From NCBI RefSeq assembly GCF_020554865.1, contig NZ_JAJCIC010000003.1, forward strand, positions 124,001-188,000: 64,000 nt of DNA, read 5' to 3'. The notes beneath the pieces are model-generated. The model was given only the letters and a program-made list of their open reading frames with translations. It searched no databases and was not told the origin of the DNA. Shown in pieces: positions 25,709 to 35,574 of this stretch. Both the position numbers and the translations under genes were made by a program. The first letter of the stretch is position 1. Each line of letters starts with the position of its first letter. This stretch comes from Lacrimispora sp. 210928-DFI.3.58 (GTDB lineage: Bacteria; Bacillota; Clostridia; Lachnospirales; Lachnospiraceae).

Positions 25709-28351
25709 ATGAAGGAACTGGAGAAAACCTACAATCCGGCGGCCATTGAGGACCGCCTCTATGAAAAATGGCTGAAGGGGAAATATTTCAGCGCAAAGGT
25801 CAACCGCTCAAAGAAGCCATTTACCATTGTGATGCCCCCGCCAAACATCACGGGACAGCTTCATATGGGCCATGCACTGGACAATACCATGCAGGATATC
25901 CTGACCCGCTACAAGAGGATGCAGGGCTATGAGGCTCTGTGGCAGCCGGGGACAGATCATGCGGCCATCGCCACAGAGGTCAAGGTGATCGACAAGCTGA
26001 AAAAAGAAGGAATTGATAAGGCAGACTTAGGCCGCGAGGGCTTTCTGGAGGCCTGCTGGAAGTGGAGGGAGGAGTACGGCACCCGCATTGTAAACCAGCT
26101 CCACAAGCTGGGCTCCTCCGCTGACTGGGACAGAGAGCGCTTCACCATGGATGAGGGCTGCTCGGACGCTGTGCTGGAGGTATTCGTAAAGCTCTACGAG
26201 AAAGGGTATATCTACAAGGGCTCCCGCATCATCAACTGGTGTCCTGTATGCCAGACCTCCATTTCCGATGCAGAGGTAGAGCATGTGGAGCAGGACGGCT
26301 TTTTCTGGCATATCAACTACCCTGTAGTGGGCGAGCCGGGACGCTTTGTGGAGATCGCAACCACACGTCCTGAGACTCTTCTGGGCGATACCGCAGTAGC
26401 AGTAAATCCGGAGGATGAACGCTATAAGGATATTGTGGGCAAGATGCTAAAGCTTCCGCTCACTGACAGGGAGATCCCGGTGATCGCAGATGAGTATGTG
26501 GATAAGGAATTTGGTACCGGCTGCGTAAAGATCACCCCGGCCCATGACCCCAATGACTTTGAGGTGGGCAAGCGCCATAACCTGGAGGAGATCGTGATCT
26601 TAAATGACGATGCCACAGTCAATGTTCCCGGCCCATACTTTGGCATGGACCGCTACGAGGCCAGGAAGGCCATGGTGGCTGATCTGGAAAAGCAGGGCCT
26701 CCTTGTAAAGGTAGTTCCTCATTCCCACAACGTAGGAACCCACGACCGCTGCAAGACTACCGTAGAGCCAATGGTAAAGCAGCAGTGGTTCGTAAAGATG
26801 GAGGAGATGGCAAAGCCCGCCATTGAAGCGTTAAAGACAGGTGAACTGAAATTTGTTCCAGAAAGCTTTGGAAAGACCTATCTCCACTGGCTGGAGAATA
26901 TCAGGGACTGGTGCATTTCCCGTCAGCTCTGGTGGGGCCACAGGATCCCGGCCTACTACTGCCAGGACTGCGGTGAGCTGGTAGTAGCAAAGGAAGCTCC
27001 CGCCACCTGTCCGAAATGCGGCGGACAGCATTTTAAGCAGGATGAGGACACCCTGGATACCTGGTTCTCCTCCGCTCTCTGGCCCTTCTCCACTCTGGGA
27101 TGGCCAAAGAAGACAGAGGATCTGGAATATTTTTATCCCACAGATGTGCTGGTGACTGGCTACGACATCATCTTCTTCTGGGTCATCCGTATGGTATTCT
27201 CCGGCATTGAGCAGACAGGAAAATGCCCCTTCCATACCGTACTGATCCACGGCCTGGTGCGTGATTCCCAGGGGCGCAAGATGAGCAAGTCCTTAGGTAA
27301 CGGCATTGATCCTCTTGAGGTGATCGACAAGTACGGTGCAGACGCCCTTCGCATGACCCTGATCACCGGAAATGCTCCCGGCAACGACATGCGTTTCTAC
27401 TGGGAGAGAGTGGAGAACAGCCGCAACTTTGCAAATAAGGTGTGGAACGCCTCCCGCTTTATCATGATGAACATTGAGAAGGCCCCGGATACCTCCGGTG
27501 TAACTGTGGACAGCCTGACAATGGCTGACAAGTGGATCTTATCTAAGGTGAACACCCTCACAAAGGATGTGACAGAGAACCTTGACAAATACGAGCTGGG
27601 CATTGCACTCCAGAAGGTATATGACTTTATCTGGGAGGAATTTTGCGACTGGTACATCGAGATGGTAAAGCCGCGCCTTTATAACGAGGAGGACAGCACA
27701 AAGGCAGCCGCCATATGGACACTGAAAAATGTGCTGATCCAGGCATTAAAGCTCCTGCATCCATTTATGCCGTTTATCACAGAGGAGATCTTCTGCAACC
27801 TGCAGGAGGAAGAGGAGACCATTATGCTCTCCAGCTGGCCTGTATATAAGGATGAGTGGAACTTTACAGCGGAGGAGACCTCCACAGAGACCATCAAGGA
27901 GGCGGTAAGGGCCATCCGGAATGTGCGCACTTCCATGAATGTACCGCCCAGCAAGAAGGCTACCGTATATGTGGTTTCCGAGGATGAGGCAGTGTGCGGT
28001 ATTTTCGAACACAGCAAGAGCTTCTTTGCAGCCCTGGGCTATGCAGGCGAGGTCATCATCCAGAAGGATAAGGCCGGGATCGGCGAGGACGCCGTATCTG
28101 CGGTGATCCACAAGGCAGTGATCTATATGCCCTTTGCAGAGCTGGTAGACATTGAGAAGGAGATCGAGCGCTTAAAGGGCGAGGAAAAGCGACTGGCAGG
28201 TGAGCTGGCCCGCTCCAATGGAATGCTGAGCAATGAAAAGTTCGTAAGCCGCGCTCCTGAGGCAAAGATCGCCGAGGAGAGGGCAAAGCTTGCGAAGTAC
28301 ACCCAGATGATGGAGCAGGTGCAGACACGTCTGGCACAGCTTACGAAATAA
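25709..28351 (+). CDS. valS: Valyl-tRNA synthetase
   Basis: The 880-residue class I synthetase has a HIGH motif variant [18 protein letters not shown] (about residue 45-60), KMSKS in [14 protein letters not shown] (about 525), an editing domain with [15 protein letters not shown], an anticodon-binding domain, and the ValS C-terminal coiled-coil arm ([20 protein letters not shown]). It joins valine to tRNA-Val. It starts after AAAGGAG and is controlled by the T-box upstream. The length is normal for the family. Confidence 0.97.
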   Translation: MKELEKTYNPAAIEDRLYEKWLKGKYFSAKVNRSKKPFTIVMPPPNITGQLHMGHALDNTMQDILTRYKRMQGYEALWQPGTDHAAIATEVKVIDKLKKEGIDKADLGREGFLEACWKWREEYGTRIVNQLHKLGSSADWDRERFTMDEGCSDAVLEVFVKLYEKGYIYKGSRIINWCPVCQTSISDAEVEHVEQDGFFWHINYPVVGEPGRFVEIATTRPETLLGDTAVAVNPEDERYKDIVGKMLKLPLTDREIPVIADEYVDKEFGTGCVKITPAHDPNDFEVGKRHNLEEIVILNDDATVNVPGPYFGMDRYEARKAMVADLEKQGLLVKVVPHSHNVGTHDRCKTTVEPMVKQQWFVKMEEMAKPAIEALKTGELKFVPESFGKTYLHWLENIRDWCISRQLWWGHRIPAYYCQDCGELVVAKEAPATCPKCGGQHFKQDEDTLDTWFSSALWPFSTLGWPKKTEDLEYFYPTDVLVTGYDIIFFWVIRMVFSGIEQTGKCPFHTVLIHGLVRDSQGRKMSKSLGNGIDPLEVIDKYGADALRMTLITGNAPGNDMRFYWERVENSRNFANKVWNASRFIMMNIEKAPDTSGVTVDSLTMADKWILSKVNTLTKDVTENLDKYELGIALQKVYDFIWEEFCDWYIEMVKPRLYNEEDSTKAAAIWTLKNVLIQALKLLHPFMPFITEEIFCNLQEEEETIMLSSWPVYKDEWNFTAEETSTETIKEAVRAIRNVRTSMNVPPSKKATVYVVSEDEAVCGIFEHSKSFFAALGYAGEVIIQKDKAGIGEDAVSAVIHKAVIYMPFAELVDIEKEIERLKGEEKRLAGELARSNGMLSNEKFVSRAPEAKIAEERAKLAKYTQMMEQVQTRLAQLTK

Positions 28352-28358
28352 GCTTACC

Positions 28359-28456
28359 CGGCAGGCCAGTGCGCCACCGCACCATGAAAGTCTGGCGGGC
28401 GCATTTGGCATACCTGAATACATGCCGCCTGTCCGGCGGCGGGATTTTTATAGTAA
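28359..28456 (+). repeat. Copy A of a dispersed intergenic repeat (about 115-bp family)
   Basis: This segment between valS and the transporter gene shares a core with 50278-50392 and with the reverse strand of 47039-47152: GTGCGCCACCGCACCATGAA, then a CTGGCGGGCGCATTTGGC block, a GCCGCC/GGCGGC hairpin and an ending TATAGTAA. The left end is more diverged than in the other two copies. Confidence 0.8.
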
Positions 28457-28495
28457 AGGGACGAACTACTTAAGAGATACAGCGAGGTCACATCA

Positions 28496-29425
28496 ATGAA
28501 ATTCAAAAATGCAATGCTGCTTCTTCTCACAGCCACCATCTGGGGCGTGGCATTTGTGGCCCAGAGCGTGGGCATGGACTATGTGGGGCCGCTGACATTT
28601 AACTGCGTCAGAAGCCTTATAGGAAGCGCAGTCCTCCTTCCCTGCATCTGGTTTTTAAACCGCAGGGAGGAAGGCGGACAGGCGGCAGGCAAGGGAGCGG
28701 AAACTTCCCGGAATGCGGCAGGAACAAAAAAGGGTGACAGGCGGACGCTGCTGATCGGAGGACTATGCTGCGGCATAGCCCTCTGCTTTGCCAGCAATTT
28801 CCAGCAGTTTGGCATCCAGTATACCTCTGTGGGAAAGGCCGGATTTATCACTGCCTGCTATATCGTCATTGTTCCCATTATGGGACTATTTTTTAAGAAG
28901 AAATGCAGCCCCATCATCGCAGGGGCTGTTGCCCTGTCTGTGGCAGGGCTTTACCTGCTTTGCATGACAGGCGGGGAAATGTCTGTGAACAAGGGAGACC
29001 TGATGCTTTTGGTATGCGCCTTTCTGTTCTCCATCCACATCATGGTGATCGACTACTTTTCGCCCATGGTGGATGGGGTGAAGATGTCCTGCATCCAGTT
29101 TTTTGTCAGCGGCATCATTTCCGGCATTGGAATGCTGCTGTTTGAGACGCCTGAGATCAGCCAGATCATAGCAGCCGGGGTTCCTATTCTTTACGCAGGC
29201 GTGATGTCCTGCGGCGTAGCCTACACTCTGCAGATCGTGGGACAGAAGGGCATGAACCCAACAGTTGCGTCGCTGATACTCAGCCTGGAGTCCAGCATTT
29301 CCGTTCTGGCAGGCTGGATCATACTGGGGCAGAAGCTGTCTGCCAGGGAGATCATGGGATGCGTCCTGATGTTTGGAGCCATTATCCTGGCCCAGGTTCC
29401 AGTGGGGAATAAAGTCGGATCCTGA
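28496..29425 (+). CDS. DMT-superfamily transporter (EamA family)
   Basis: The 309-residue protein has two EamA repeats and about ten transmembrane helices. It opens with AMLLLLTATIWGVAFVAQSV and has the matching second-half motifs FLFSIHIMVIDYFSP and ASLILSLESSISVLAGWIIL. A charged loop of about 35 residues (GGQAAGKGAETSRNAAGTKK) lies after the second helix. The family exports or imports metabolites; the substrate cannot be read from the sequence. It follows the repeat element and has its own ribosome site (AGCGAGGT, weak). Confidence 0.88.
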   Translation: MKFKNAMLLLLTATIWGVAFVAQSVGMDYVGPLTFNCVRSLIGSAVLLPCIWFLNRREEGGQAAGKGAETSRNAAGTKKGDRRTLLIGGLCCGIALCFASNFQQFGIQYTSVGKAGFITACYIVIVPIMGLFFKKKCSPIIAGAVALSVAGLYLLCMTGGEMSVNKGDLMLLVCAFLFSIHIMVIDYFSPMVDGVKMSCIQFFVSGIISGIGMLLFETPEISQIIAAGVPILYAGVMSCGVAYTLQIVGQKGMNPTVASLILSLESSISVLAGWIILGQKLSAREIMGCVLMFGAIILAQVPVGNKVGS

Positions 29426-29493
29426 CAAAGGGCGGCGAGAAACTACAGTTGATAAATGGGAAAAATTAAGTTAAGATAAAGGAAGGCTGCGGT

Positions 29494-30897
29494 ATGGGAA
29501 AAGCGGAAGAATATTTGGATCAGATCCCTATGTGGACCAGAAAGAAAAATTCCCTTCAGGATGTAAGGGCTCTTTTGGAGGCCATGGGAAGTCCTGACCG
29601 CCGGATACCGGCCATCCATGTGGCGGGAACCAATGGAAAGGGCTCTGTCTGCGCCTTTCTCACCTCTGTATTCAGGGAGGCAGGCTATAAGACCGGGACC
29701 TTCATTTCTCCCCATCTGGTAGAGATCAGGGAGCGCTTCCTGATAAACGGCCGGATGGCAGACAGCCAGGCAGTAGAGGAAAGCTTTGAAAGGGTCCTCT
29801 CTGCTGCCCGGGCGATGATGGAGAAGGGATACTGCCATCCCACCTTTTTTGAATTTCTCTTTTACATGGCGATGGATCTGTTTGAGAGGGAAAAGGTGGA
29901 TATCATGATCATAGAGACAGGGCTGGGAGGACGCCTGGACACAACGAATGTACTGGAGCATCCTCTGGCAGCGGTCATCACCTCCATCAGCAAGGACCAC
30001 ACAGCCTATCTGGGAAATACCATTGCTGAGATTGCAGGAGAGAAGGCCGGTATCGTTAAGCCCGGCGTTCCGGTGATCTATGACGGTTCCGATGAGGAGG
30101 CGTCCAGAGTGATTGAACATGCTGCCGTGGAGAAAAACTCTCCCCGGATCCCAGTAGGGCAGGATGATTTTGTTATAAAAGCGATAAGAAGCGGGCAAAT
30201 GGAGATTTCCGCCAGGATGATGGATGGGAAAGCGCTTAATCTGCTCATTCCTTTTGAAGCAAGATACCAGGCAGAGAATGCCATGCTGGCTGTGCGGACG
30301 CTGGAGGTGCTGCAGGGGAATTTTTCCAAAGCGGCTCCAGGGACAAAGACACCGGCGGCAGGAACAGAGCTGTCTGCTTCAGAGATGCCTCCGTCTTTGA
30401 CAGGATTGCGTCTGCCGCGGCCCATCACAGCGGCCCATCTCACAGAAGGCGTCAAAAAAACCTTATGGCCTGGCCGTATGGAGCAGGCAAGACCAGGCAT
30501 ATACCTGGACGGCGCCCACAATCCGGGAGGGATACGGGCATTTCTTGAGACAGCAAAGGAGATTAGGGAAAGGCAGGAGAAAAAAGCTTACCTCCTCTTT
30601 GCAGCCGTATCGGACAAGGATTATGAAGTCATGGCAGAGGAGCTTACCCAGGGAATGGAATGGGCAGCCATCGGCGTAGTGCACATGAACAGCGACAGAG
30701 GGCTGTCTGCAGGGCTTTTGGCAGAGCTTTTCAGAAAGCATGCCTCCTGCCAGGTCACCTCCTACGAGGATACAGGGCAGGCATTGGCAGATATGGAGCG
30801 CCGGGCAGAGGGAGGACTTCTTTTCTGCGCAGGCTCCCTTTATCTCATAGGGGAGATCAAAGCCTGTATGAAGAAGGGAAGCTCCGGGATATCATAA
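29494..30897 (+). CDS. folC: Bifunctional folylpolyglutamate synthase/dihydrofolate synthase
   Basis: The 467-residue Mur-ligase-family protein has a P-loop HVAGTNGKGSVCAFLTSVFR (about residue 42-60), the folate-site segment GTFISPHLVEIRERF, and the C-terminal ligase domain beginning around WPGRMEQARPGIYLDGAHNP. It adds glutamate to folates. A linker of about 30 residues (KTPAAGTELSASEMPPSLTG) before the C-terminal domain is longer than usual. It starts after AAGGAAGG and is followed closely by a small acidic gene and a TPR gene. Confidence 0.95.
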   Translation: MGKAEEYLDQIPMWTRKKNSLQDVRALLEAMGSPDRRIPAIHVAGTNGKGSVCAFLTSVFREAGYKTGTFISPHLVEIRERFLINGRMADSQAVEESFERVLSAARAMMEKGYCHPTFFEFLFYMAMDLFEREKVDIMIIETGLGGRLDTTNVLEHPLAAVITSISKDHTAYLGNTIAEIAGEKAGIVKPGVPVIYDGSDEEASRVIEHAAVEKNSPRIPVGQDDFVIKAIRSGQMEISARMMDGKALNLLIPFEARYQAENAMLAVRTLEVLQGNFSKAAPGTKTPAAGTELSASEMPPSLTGLRLPRPITAAHLTEGVKKTLWPGRMEQARPGIYLDGAHNPGGIRAFLETAKEIRERQEKKAYLLFAAVSDKDYEVMAEELTQGMEWAAIGVVHMNSDRGLSAGLLAELFRKHASCQVTSYEDTGQALADMERRAEGGLLFCAGSLYLIGEIKACMKKGSSGIS

Positions 30898-30924
30898 ATA
30901 GCAGCAGACAACAGGAGAAAAAGA

Positions 30925-31065
30925 ATGATTGATTTTGAAGAAGAAATTGAGCGTTTCAAGCCCAGCCTCGATGTGGAGGAAGTGGAGGACGCCATTGTAA
31001 AAAGCGATCTGACAGATATGACAGACATTATGATGGAACTGATCAAAGAGAAAACGGTCAATTAG
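30925..31065 (+). CDS. Small acidic hypothetical protein
   Basis: The frame of 46 residues (MIDFEEEIERFKPSLDVEEV to KEKTVN) follows a CAGGAGAAAAAGA ribosome site and sits between folC and the TPR gene with gaps of 27 and 9 bases. About one third of residues are acidic and the pattern is helical. I recognise no domain; operon position and ribosome site support a real gene. Confidence 0.65.
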   Translation: MIDFEEEIERFKPSLDVEEVEDAIVKSDLTDMTDIMMELIKEKTVN

Positions 31066-31074
31066 AGGGCGGAT

Positions 31075-32379
31075 ATGGACTATGAGAAAAAAAACAGGCA
31101 GATAGCCAACAGCTACTATAACCTGGGCCTGGAAAAGGCGAAGATCCGGGATCTGTCCGGGGCTGCCCAGTGCCTGAAAAAGAGCCTTCATTTTAATAAA
31201 TACCAGACAGATGCCAGGAACCTTCTTGGCCTGATATACTATGAGAACGGAGAGGTGGCAGACGCCCTTGTCCAGTGGGTCATAAGCCTGAACCTGCAGC
31301 CGGAGAACAACCTGGCGGACCACTATCTGGACGAGATCCAGAGAAAGCCGGGCCAGCTGGAGGTGGAGAGCCAGAATGTAAAGACCTTTAACCAGGCCCT
31401 GTGGCATGCCCAGAACGGCAGCGATGACCTGGCGATCCTCCAGCTTGCAAGAGTAGTAGAGGCAAGGCCCCATTTTGTAAAGGCCCATCTTTTGTTAGCC
31501 CTTCTCTATATGGGCAGGGAGGACTACAACAAGGCCGGGCGGTCTCTTTATAAGATCCTTCAGATTGATAAGAGCAACCCAAAGGCATTGTATTACATGT
31601 CCATTGTAAAGCAGAATACGGGCCGGGCGGATGTGGAAAAGCGCAAGATGGTAAAGGCATTTTCCCACAGGCAGATGCAGGATGACGATGTGATCATCCC
31701 GAACACCTACAAGGAGAACACCGGCATTTCTACGGTATTCCACATTATTGTGGGCCTGCTCTTAGGCATGATGGCATTTTACTTTTTGGTAATGCCGGCC
31801 AGGGAGCGGGATCTGAACAGGCAGAGGGACAGCGAGCTCACCTCCTATATGCAGAAGCTGAACAATGCCAACAGGCAGAACGACATTTTAAAGGAGGATT
31901 ATGATACCTTAAAGGCCCAGGCCGATGAGGTCCAGAGCCAATTGGACGAGCTTACAACGGGCAATACCAGCGTTATGGCTCAGTACCAGAGCCTGATCTA
32001 CATCCTCCAGAATTACAGGACAGGAGATACGGCTGCAGCTGCAAAGGCATTTGCGGAGGCAGGCTTTGATCTGATCGAGGATGAGACCATACAGGCGATC
32101 GTGGAGGATATCCGCCAGGATATGACGGCCAATGTCTATCAGACACTGGTGGACCGGGGACTCCAGGTTTGGAACGCAGGAGACAAGACACAGGCCATGG
32201 ATCTGTTCCAGGCTAGCCTCACCATTCAGCCGGACAACCCGGAGGCGATCTTCTATGTGGGCCGCCTGTATCAGGATGCAGGAGACATGGACAATGCCAA
32301 TACCATGTTTGACAAGGTAGTCAACGAATATCCTGATTCCGAGTACGTTTCCAGAGCAAGAAATGCCAGAGGCTATTAG
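31075..32379 (+). CDS. TPR-repeat membrane protein with coiled coil
   Basis: The 434-residue protein has tetratricopeptide repeats at residues about 10-75 (SYYNLGLEKAKIRDLSGAAQ) and 120-190, then a single membrane segment (VFHIIVGLLLGMMAFYFLVM, about 220-240). A coiled coil (about 245-295) and C-terminal TPRs (about 360-430, NPEAIFYVGRLYQDAGDMDN) follow. It is probably a bitopic scaffold with TPR domains on both sides of the membrane segment. No enzymatic motif is visible. It precedes the spoIIA operon, separated by a terminator. Confidence 0.82.
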   Translation: MDYEKKNRQIANSYYNLGLEKAKIRDLSGAAQCLKKSLHFNKYQTDARNLLGLIYYENGEVADALVQWVISLNLQPENNLADHYLDEIQRKPGQLEVESQNVKTFNQALWHAQNGSDDLAILQLARVVEARPHFVKAHLLLALLYMGREDYNKAGRSLYKILQIDKSNPKALYYMSIVKQNTGRADVEKRKMVKAFSHRQMQDDDVIIPNTYKENTGISTVFHIIVGLLLGMMAFYFLVMPARERDLNRQRDSELTSYMQKLNNANRQNDILKEDYDTLKAQADEVQSQLDELTTGNTSVMAQYQSLIYILQNYRTGDTAAAAKAFAEAGFDLIEDETIQAIVEDIRQDMTANVYQTLVDRGLQVWNAGDKTQAMDLFQASLTIQPDNPEAIFYVGRLYQDAGDMDNANTMFDKVVNEYPDSEYVSRARNARGY

Positions 32380-32404
32380 TATAGGATAAGAAGAAATCAA
32401 AAAG

Positions 32405-32452
32405 ATACGGCAGAAGAAAACCTGAAAAAGGATTCTTTTGCCGTATTTTTTT
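32405..32452 (+). terminator. Rho-independent terminator before spoIIA
   Basis: The left arm ATACGGCAGAAGAA (32405-32418) pairs with TTCTTTTGCCGTAT (32433-32446) with one mismatch and a 14-base loop, followed by seven T. Confidence 0.88.
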
Positions 32453-32492
32453 GCGCACTTTGCGCAGAAATAGAGGAAAGGAGAGCGCGCAG

Positions 32493-32834
32493 ATGGAGCA
32501 GAGGACATTTACCTATGAGGCGTCAGGAAGCACTCTGATCATACACATGCCGAAGGAATTAGACCATCACAACTGCAGAAATCTGAAGGGAGATACGGAT
32601 CTTCTGCTGGAAGAAAATTTTGTCAACCGCATTATCTTTGATTTTACCCGCACGTCCTTTATGGATTCCTCCGGGATCGGCGTATTGCTGAACCGGTATA
32701 AGCAGATGGCGGCCAGCCGGGGAACGGTGGCGTACTACGGGGCAGGAAAGCAGGTAAAGCGGATACTGGATATGGCGGGAATGAGCCGGATGATCCCGGG
32801 CTATGAAAACAGGGAGCAGGCCTTAAAGGGATAG
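32493..32834 (+). CDS. spoIIAA: Anti-sigma-F factor antagonist
   Basis: The protein has 113 residues from ATG 32493 after GAGGAAAGGAG; an alternative upstream start is not supported. It has a STAS domain with the phosphorylatable serine in FMDSSGIGVLLNRYKQM (about residue 58). Dephosphorylated SpoIIAA binds SpoIIAB and frees sigma-F in the forespore. It is the first of three genes in the conserved order spoIIAA-spoIIAB-sigF. No clear sigma-H promoter is seen in the short upstream gap. Confidence 0.95.
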   Translation: MEQRTFTYEASGSTLIIHMPKELDHHNCRNLKGDTDLLLEENFVNRIIFDFTRTSFMDSSGIGVLLNRYKQMAASRGTVAYYGAGKQVKRILDMAGMSRMIPGYENREQALKG

Positions 32835-32853
32835 AAAAATGGAGGATAAGAAA

Positions 32854-33288
32854 ATGGAGAACTGCAGAGAGCATATCAGACTGGAAATCGACAGCCTTTC
32901 CAGCAATGAAGAATTTGCCAGGGTAGTAACAGCTGTATTTATGAGCAGGTTAAATCCCACCTTAGAGGAGGTGGACGATGTGAAGACCGCCGTATCTGAG
33001 GCGGTTACCAATGCCATTATCCATGGATATCAGGGAGGAGAGGGCATTGTCTCTATGGATATCACCGCAGAGCCGGAGGAAGGGATACTGACTGTCTGTG
33101 TCGGGGACAAGGGAACCGGTATACGCGATATCAAGAAGGCCATGGAGCCCATGTACACCACAGACACTACGGGAGAGCGCTCAGGCATGGGCTTTTCCTT
33201 TATGGAGGCCTTTATGGACCAGGTGGAGGTGGAGTCAGAGCCCGGAAAGGGTACAGCGGTGACTATGAAGAAATTCATCGGAAGGTAG
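32854..33288 (+). CDS. spoIIAB: Anti-sigma-F factor, serine kinase
   Basis: The protein is about 144 residues from ATG 32854, which has GGAGG nine bases upstream; ATG 32839 is the alternative. GHKL ATPase motifs are clear: AVSEAVTNAIIHGYQG (N box), VGDKGTGIRDI (G1) and ERSGMGFSFMEAF (G2). It phosphorylates SpoIIAA and holds sigma-F inactive. It ends five bases before sigF. Confidence 0.96.
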   Translation: MENCREHIRLEIDSLSSNEEFARVVTAVFMSRLNPTLEEVDDVKTAVSEAVTNAIIHGYQGGEGIVSMDITAEPEEGILTVCVGDKGTGIRDIKKAMEPMYTTDTTGERSGMGFSFMEAFMDQVEVESEPGKGTAVTMKKFIGR

Positions 33289-33293
33289 CGGCC

Positions 33294-34016
33294 ATGGATG
33301 AGACCATGAAATTAATACAGATGGCTCACGAAGGGGATAAAGCAGCCAGGGATCAGCTGGTAATGGACAATGTAGGGCTCATATGGAGTATTGTCAGACG
33401 GTTTTCAGGCCGGGGCTATGAGATGGAGGATCTGTTTCAGATCGGAAGCATTGGCCTCATAAAGGCAATTGATAAATTTGATACGGGCTTTGACGTGAAA
33501 TTTTCCACCTATGCAGTTCCCATGATAACCGGGGAGATCAAGCGCTTTTTGAGAGACGATGGAATGATCAAGGTCAGCCGTTCCATCAAGGAGCTGGCAG
33601 GAAAGGTGAAAAGTGTGCGGGAAGAAATGACCTACACCCTTGGCCGGGAACCTACTCTGGAGGAGATCGCAGGAAGGCTGGGGACCAGCCGTGAGGAGGT
33701 GGCGGCTTCCCTGGAAGCGGGAGCCGAGGTGGAATCCCTGTACCGCCCGGCAGGTGGAAACGACGACAGCAATGCGATCACTCTCTTAGACCGCTTAGAG
33801 GAGGAGAATAACGAACAGGAAGCGCTTTTAAACCGCATGGTGCTAAAGGATCTGATGGGAGAGTTAAATGACGGACAGAGAGATATTATCGTAAGAAGGT
33901 ATTTCTATAATCAGACCCAGACCCAGATCGCCTCAGAGCTGGGCATCTCCCAGGTGCAGGTTTCCAGGCTGGAAAAGAGGATATTAAAAGAGATGCGCAG
34001 GAAATCCGGGCTATAA
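33294..34016 (+). CDS. sigF: RNA polymerase sigma-F factor
   Basis: The 240-residue sigma-70 family protein has region 2 (NVGLIWSIVRRFSGRGYEME, DLFQIGSIGLIKAIDKFD), region 3 around TLGREPTLEEIAGRLG, and region 4 helix-turn-helix QTQIASELGISQVQVSRLEK. This is the early forespore sigma factor. It is the third gene of the spoIIA operon. The SpoVA genes that follow are forespore genes, in line with the usual neighbourhood. Confidence 0.95.
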   Translation: MDETMKLIQMAHEGDKAARDQLVMDNVGLIWSIVRRFSGRGYEMEDLFQIGSIGLIKAIDKFDTGFDVKFSTYAVPMITGEIKRFLRDDGMIKVSRSIKELAGKVKSVREEMTYTLGREPTLEEIAGRLGTSREEVAASLEAGAEVESLYRPAGGNDDSNAITLLDRLEEENNEQEALLNRMVLKDLMGELNDGQRDIIVRRYFYNQTQTQIASELGISQVQVSRLEKRILKEMRRKSGL

Positions 34017-34128
34017 AAAAAGTTGATCGCCGGAGCGCGAAACTATTTGCTACGCAAACGGAGCGAAGCGGAGTTCGCGGTTCCCGTAGGTTTTTATGAA
34101 GCGAGGGACGAGCGTAATAAAAAATTCA

Positions 34129-34158
34129 GAATAAAAAAACAGCCGCCCAACCATACTA
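34129..34158 (+). promoter_or_regulatory. Forespore (sigma-G/sigma-F type) promoter of the spoVA operon
   Basis: GAATA (34129-34133) and CATACTA (34152-34158) are 18 bases apart, which agrees with the B. subtilis sigma-G consensus (GHATR, then CATnHTA). It lies about 45 bases before the first gene of the spoVA operon, known to be a sigma-G target. Confidence 0.78.
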
Positions 34159-34203
34159 TTACCAGAAACCAATGAAAACATTTTTTGAAAAGGATGTGAT
34201 GAT

Positions 34204-34470
34204 ATGGGTTTTGGAAAACGCGTATGTGGGATATTGGCGGCGGTTGCGCTGCTGGCTCTGGCAGGAGCCGCTGCGTGGTATGTATTCTCTGGCATTCACG
34301 GAAAATCCTATGAGGACCAGGGGACACTGGTGCAGCTGGAGGCAGACGAATGTCTGGACAGCCTCCTTGAGGAAGGGGCCGGCAAAGAGGCATGGCCCGC
34401 CTTTGTCACTGACCCCAAAGCCATGATATATGGGGAATACGAGACAATAAGGAGCAGCAAGGGATTATGA
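34204..34470 (+). CDS. Small membrane protein, first gene of the spoVA operon
   Basis: The 88-residue protein has an N-terminal hydrophobic segment (VCGILAAVALLALAGAAAWY, about residues 7-26) as signal or anchor, followed by a polar domain. I do not recognise a family. It starts after AAAGGATGTG, lies directly behind the sigma-G-type promoter, and its stop overlaps spoVAA (ATGA). It is therefore predicted to be a forespore membrane or intermembrane-space protein co-expressed with SpoVA. Confidence 0.7.
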   Translation: MGFGKRVCGILAAVALLALAGAAAWYVFSGIHGKSYEDQGTLVQLEADECLDSLLEEGAGKEAWPAFVTDPKAMIYGEYETIRSSKGL

Positions 34471-35093
34471 CCAACACCGTATATGTGAAATTCAATCCGA
34501 TCACAGAGCTGACAAATAAGGATGTGTTTCTGAAGGATGTAGCCCAGGTCTACTGTGATAACAGCAGTATTCAAAATAAATGCAGCGCCATGAAGGTCAA
34601 GACCATCCATGAGGACCGAAAGCGCCGCTATATCATGAGCTCCTTAGACATTATCGGACAATTGAAGGCTCTGGATCCCACAATTGAAACAACCGTCATG
34701 GGGGCTGAGGATTACATTATAGCCTACAAGCCTCCTTCCCGGCCCATGTATGCATGGCAGTGGCTAAAGACCATCTTTGTGTGCGGCATTTGTTTTTTTG
34801 GCGCAGCCTTTGCGATCATGACCTTCAACAATGATGTGAACGTCACAGATGTATTTGCTGAGGTATATAAGCTGGTGATGGGCCGGGAATCAAATGGTTT
34901 TTCTGTTCTGGAGATCAGCTATTCCATTGGTCTGGCACTTGGCATTATCTTGTTCTTCAACCATGTGGCGGCCATCCGGCTGAATACAGATCCCACACCA
35001 TTAGAGGTAGAAATGCGCCTGTATGAGGATAATATCACAAAGACTCTGATCGCCAATGACAGCAGAAAGGAGTCAAAGATTGATATTACTTAG
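34467..35093 (+). CDS. spoVAA: Stage V sporulation protein AA
   Basis: The 208-residue protein has a soluble N-terminal half (KFNPITELTNKDVFLKDVAQ) and membrane segments at about 105-120 and 155-170 (YSIGLALGIILFFNHVAAIR), as in SpoVAA. SpoVA proteins form the channel for dipicolinic acid uptake into the forespore and release at germination. It overlaps the small gene before it and spoVAB after it, showing translational coupling. Confidence 0.92.
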   Translation: MTNTVYVKFNPITELTNKDVFLKDVAQVYCDNSSIQNKCSAMKVKTIHEDRKRRYIMSSLDIIGQLKALDPTIETTVMGAEDYIIAYKPPSRPMYAWQWLKTIFVCGICFFGAAFAIMTFNNDVNVTDVFAEVYKLVMGRESNGFSVLEISYSIGLALGIILFFNHVAAIRLNTDPTPLEVEMRLYEDNITKTLIANDSRKESKIDIT

Positions 35094-35520
35094 GCAGATA
35101 CTCTTAGGGATCATCGGACTCAGTGCTGGAGGCATCATAGCAGCAGGAGTATACGCCTTTCTTGCGATCATAGGCGTATTTGTGCGGCTGATGGGAAAGA
35201 CAGGCACAAGGAAGCACATACTTCTATATGAGACGATCATTATTCTGGGCGGCATCCTGGGAAATGTAATGGATATTTACGAAATCCCATTTCCTATGGG
35301 AAACACCTTGGGAGCGCTGTTCTTATGCATTTGCGGGCTGTGCGTGGGAATCTTCGTAGGCTGCCTGGCAATGTCTTTGGCAGAAACCCTAAAGGCCCTT
35401 CCCACCATCAGCAGAAGGATCCATCTGGCAGTGGGCCTCCAATATCTGATCTTCTCTATTGCAGCAGGAAAATTAGCAGGTGCCCTCATCTATTTCTGGA
35501 AGGATATGGCAGCGCCCTGA
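35080..35520 (+). CDS. spoVAB: Stage V sporulation protein AB
   Basis: The protein has about 146 residues from TTG 35080, seven to eight bases after AAAGGAG; an ATG at 35056 is in frame but lies deeper inside spoVAA. Four hydrophobic segments are seen (ILLGIIGLSAGGIIAAGVYA; LYETIIILGGILGNVMDIYE; TLGALFLCICGLCVGIFVGC). It is an integral membrane component of the SpoVA complex. The next gene, spoVAC, starts 54 bases later. Confidence 0.9.
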   Translation: MILLRQILLGIIGLSAGGIIAAGVYAFLAIIGVFVRLMGKTGTRKHILLYETIIILGGILGNVMDIYEIPFPMGNTLGALFLCICGLCVGIFVGCLAMSLAETLKALPTISRRIHLAVGLQYLIFSIAAGKLAGALIYFWKDMAAP

Positions 35521-35574
35521 AATGTCTGAAAATGACGATAGAACCATTTTTGGAAGCGCTTAAAAAGGAGAACT

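Noticed and set aside
28354..28575. Minus-strand frames over the repeat copies (28.4 and 50.3 kb) that share a peptide pattern
   Set aside because: The shared peptide comes from the repeated DNA element; no ribosome site or stable gene boundaries.
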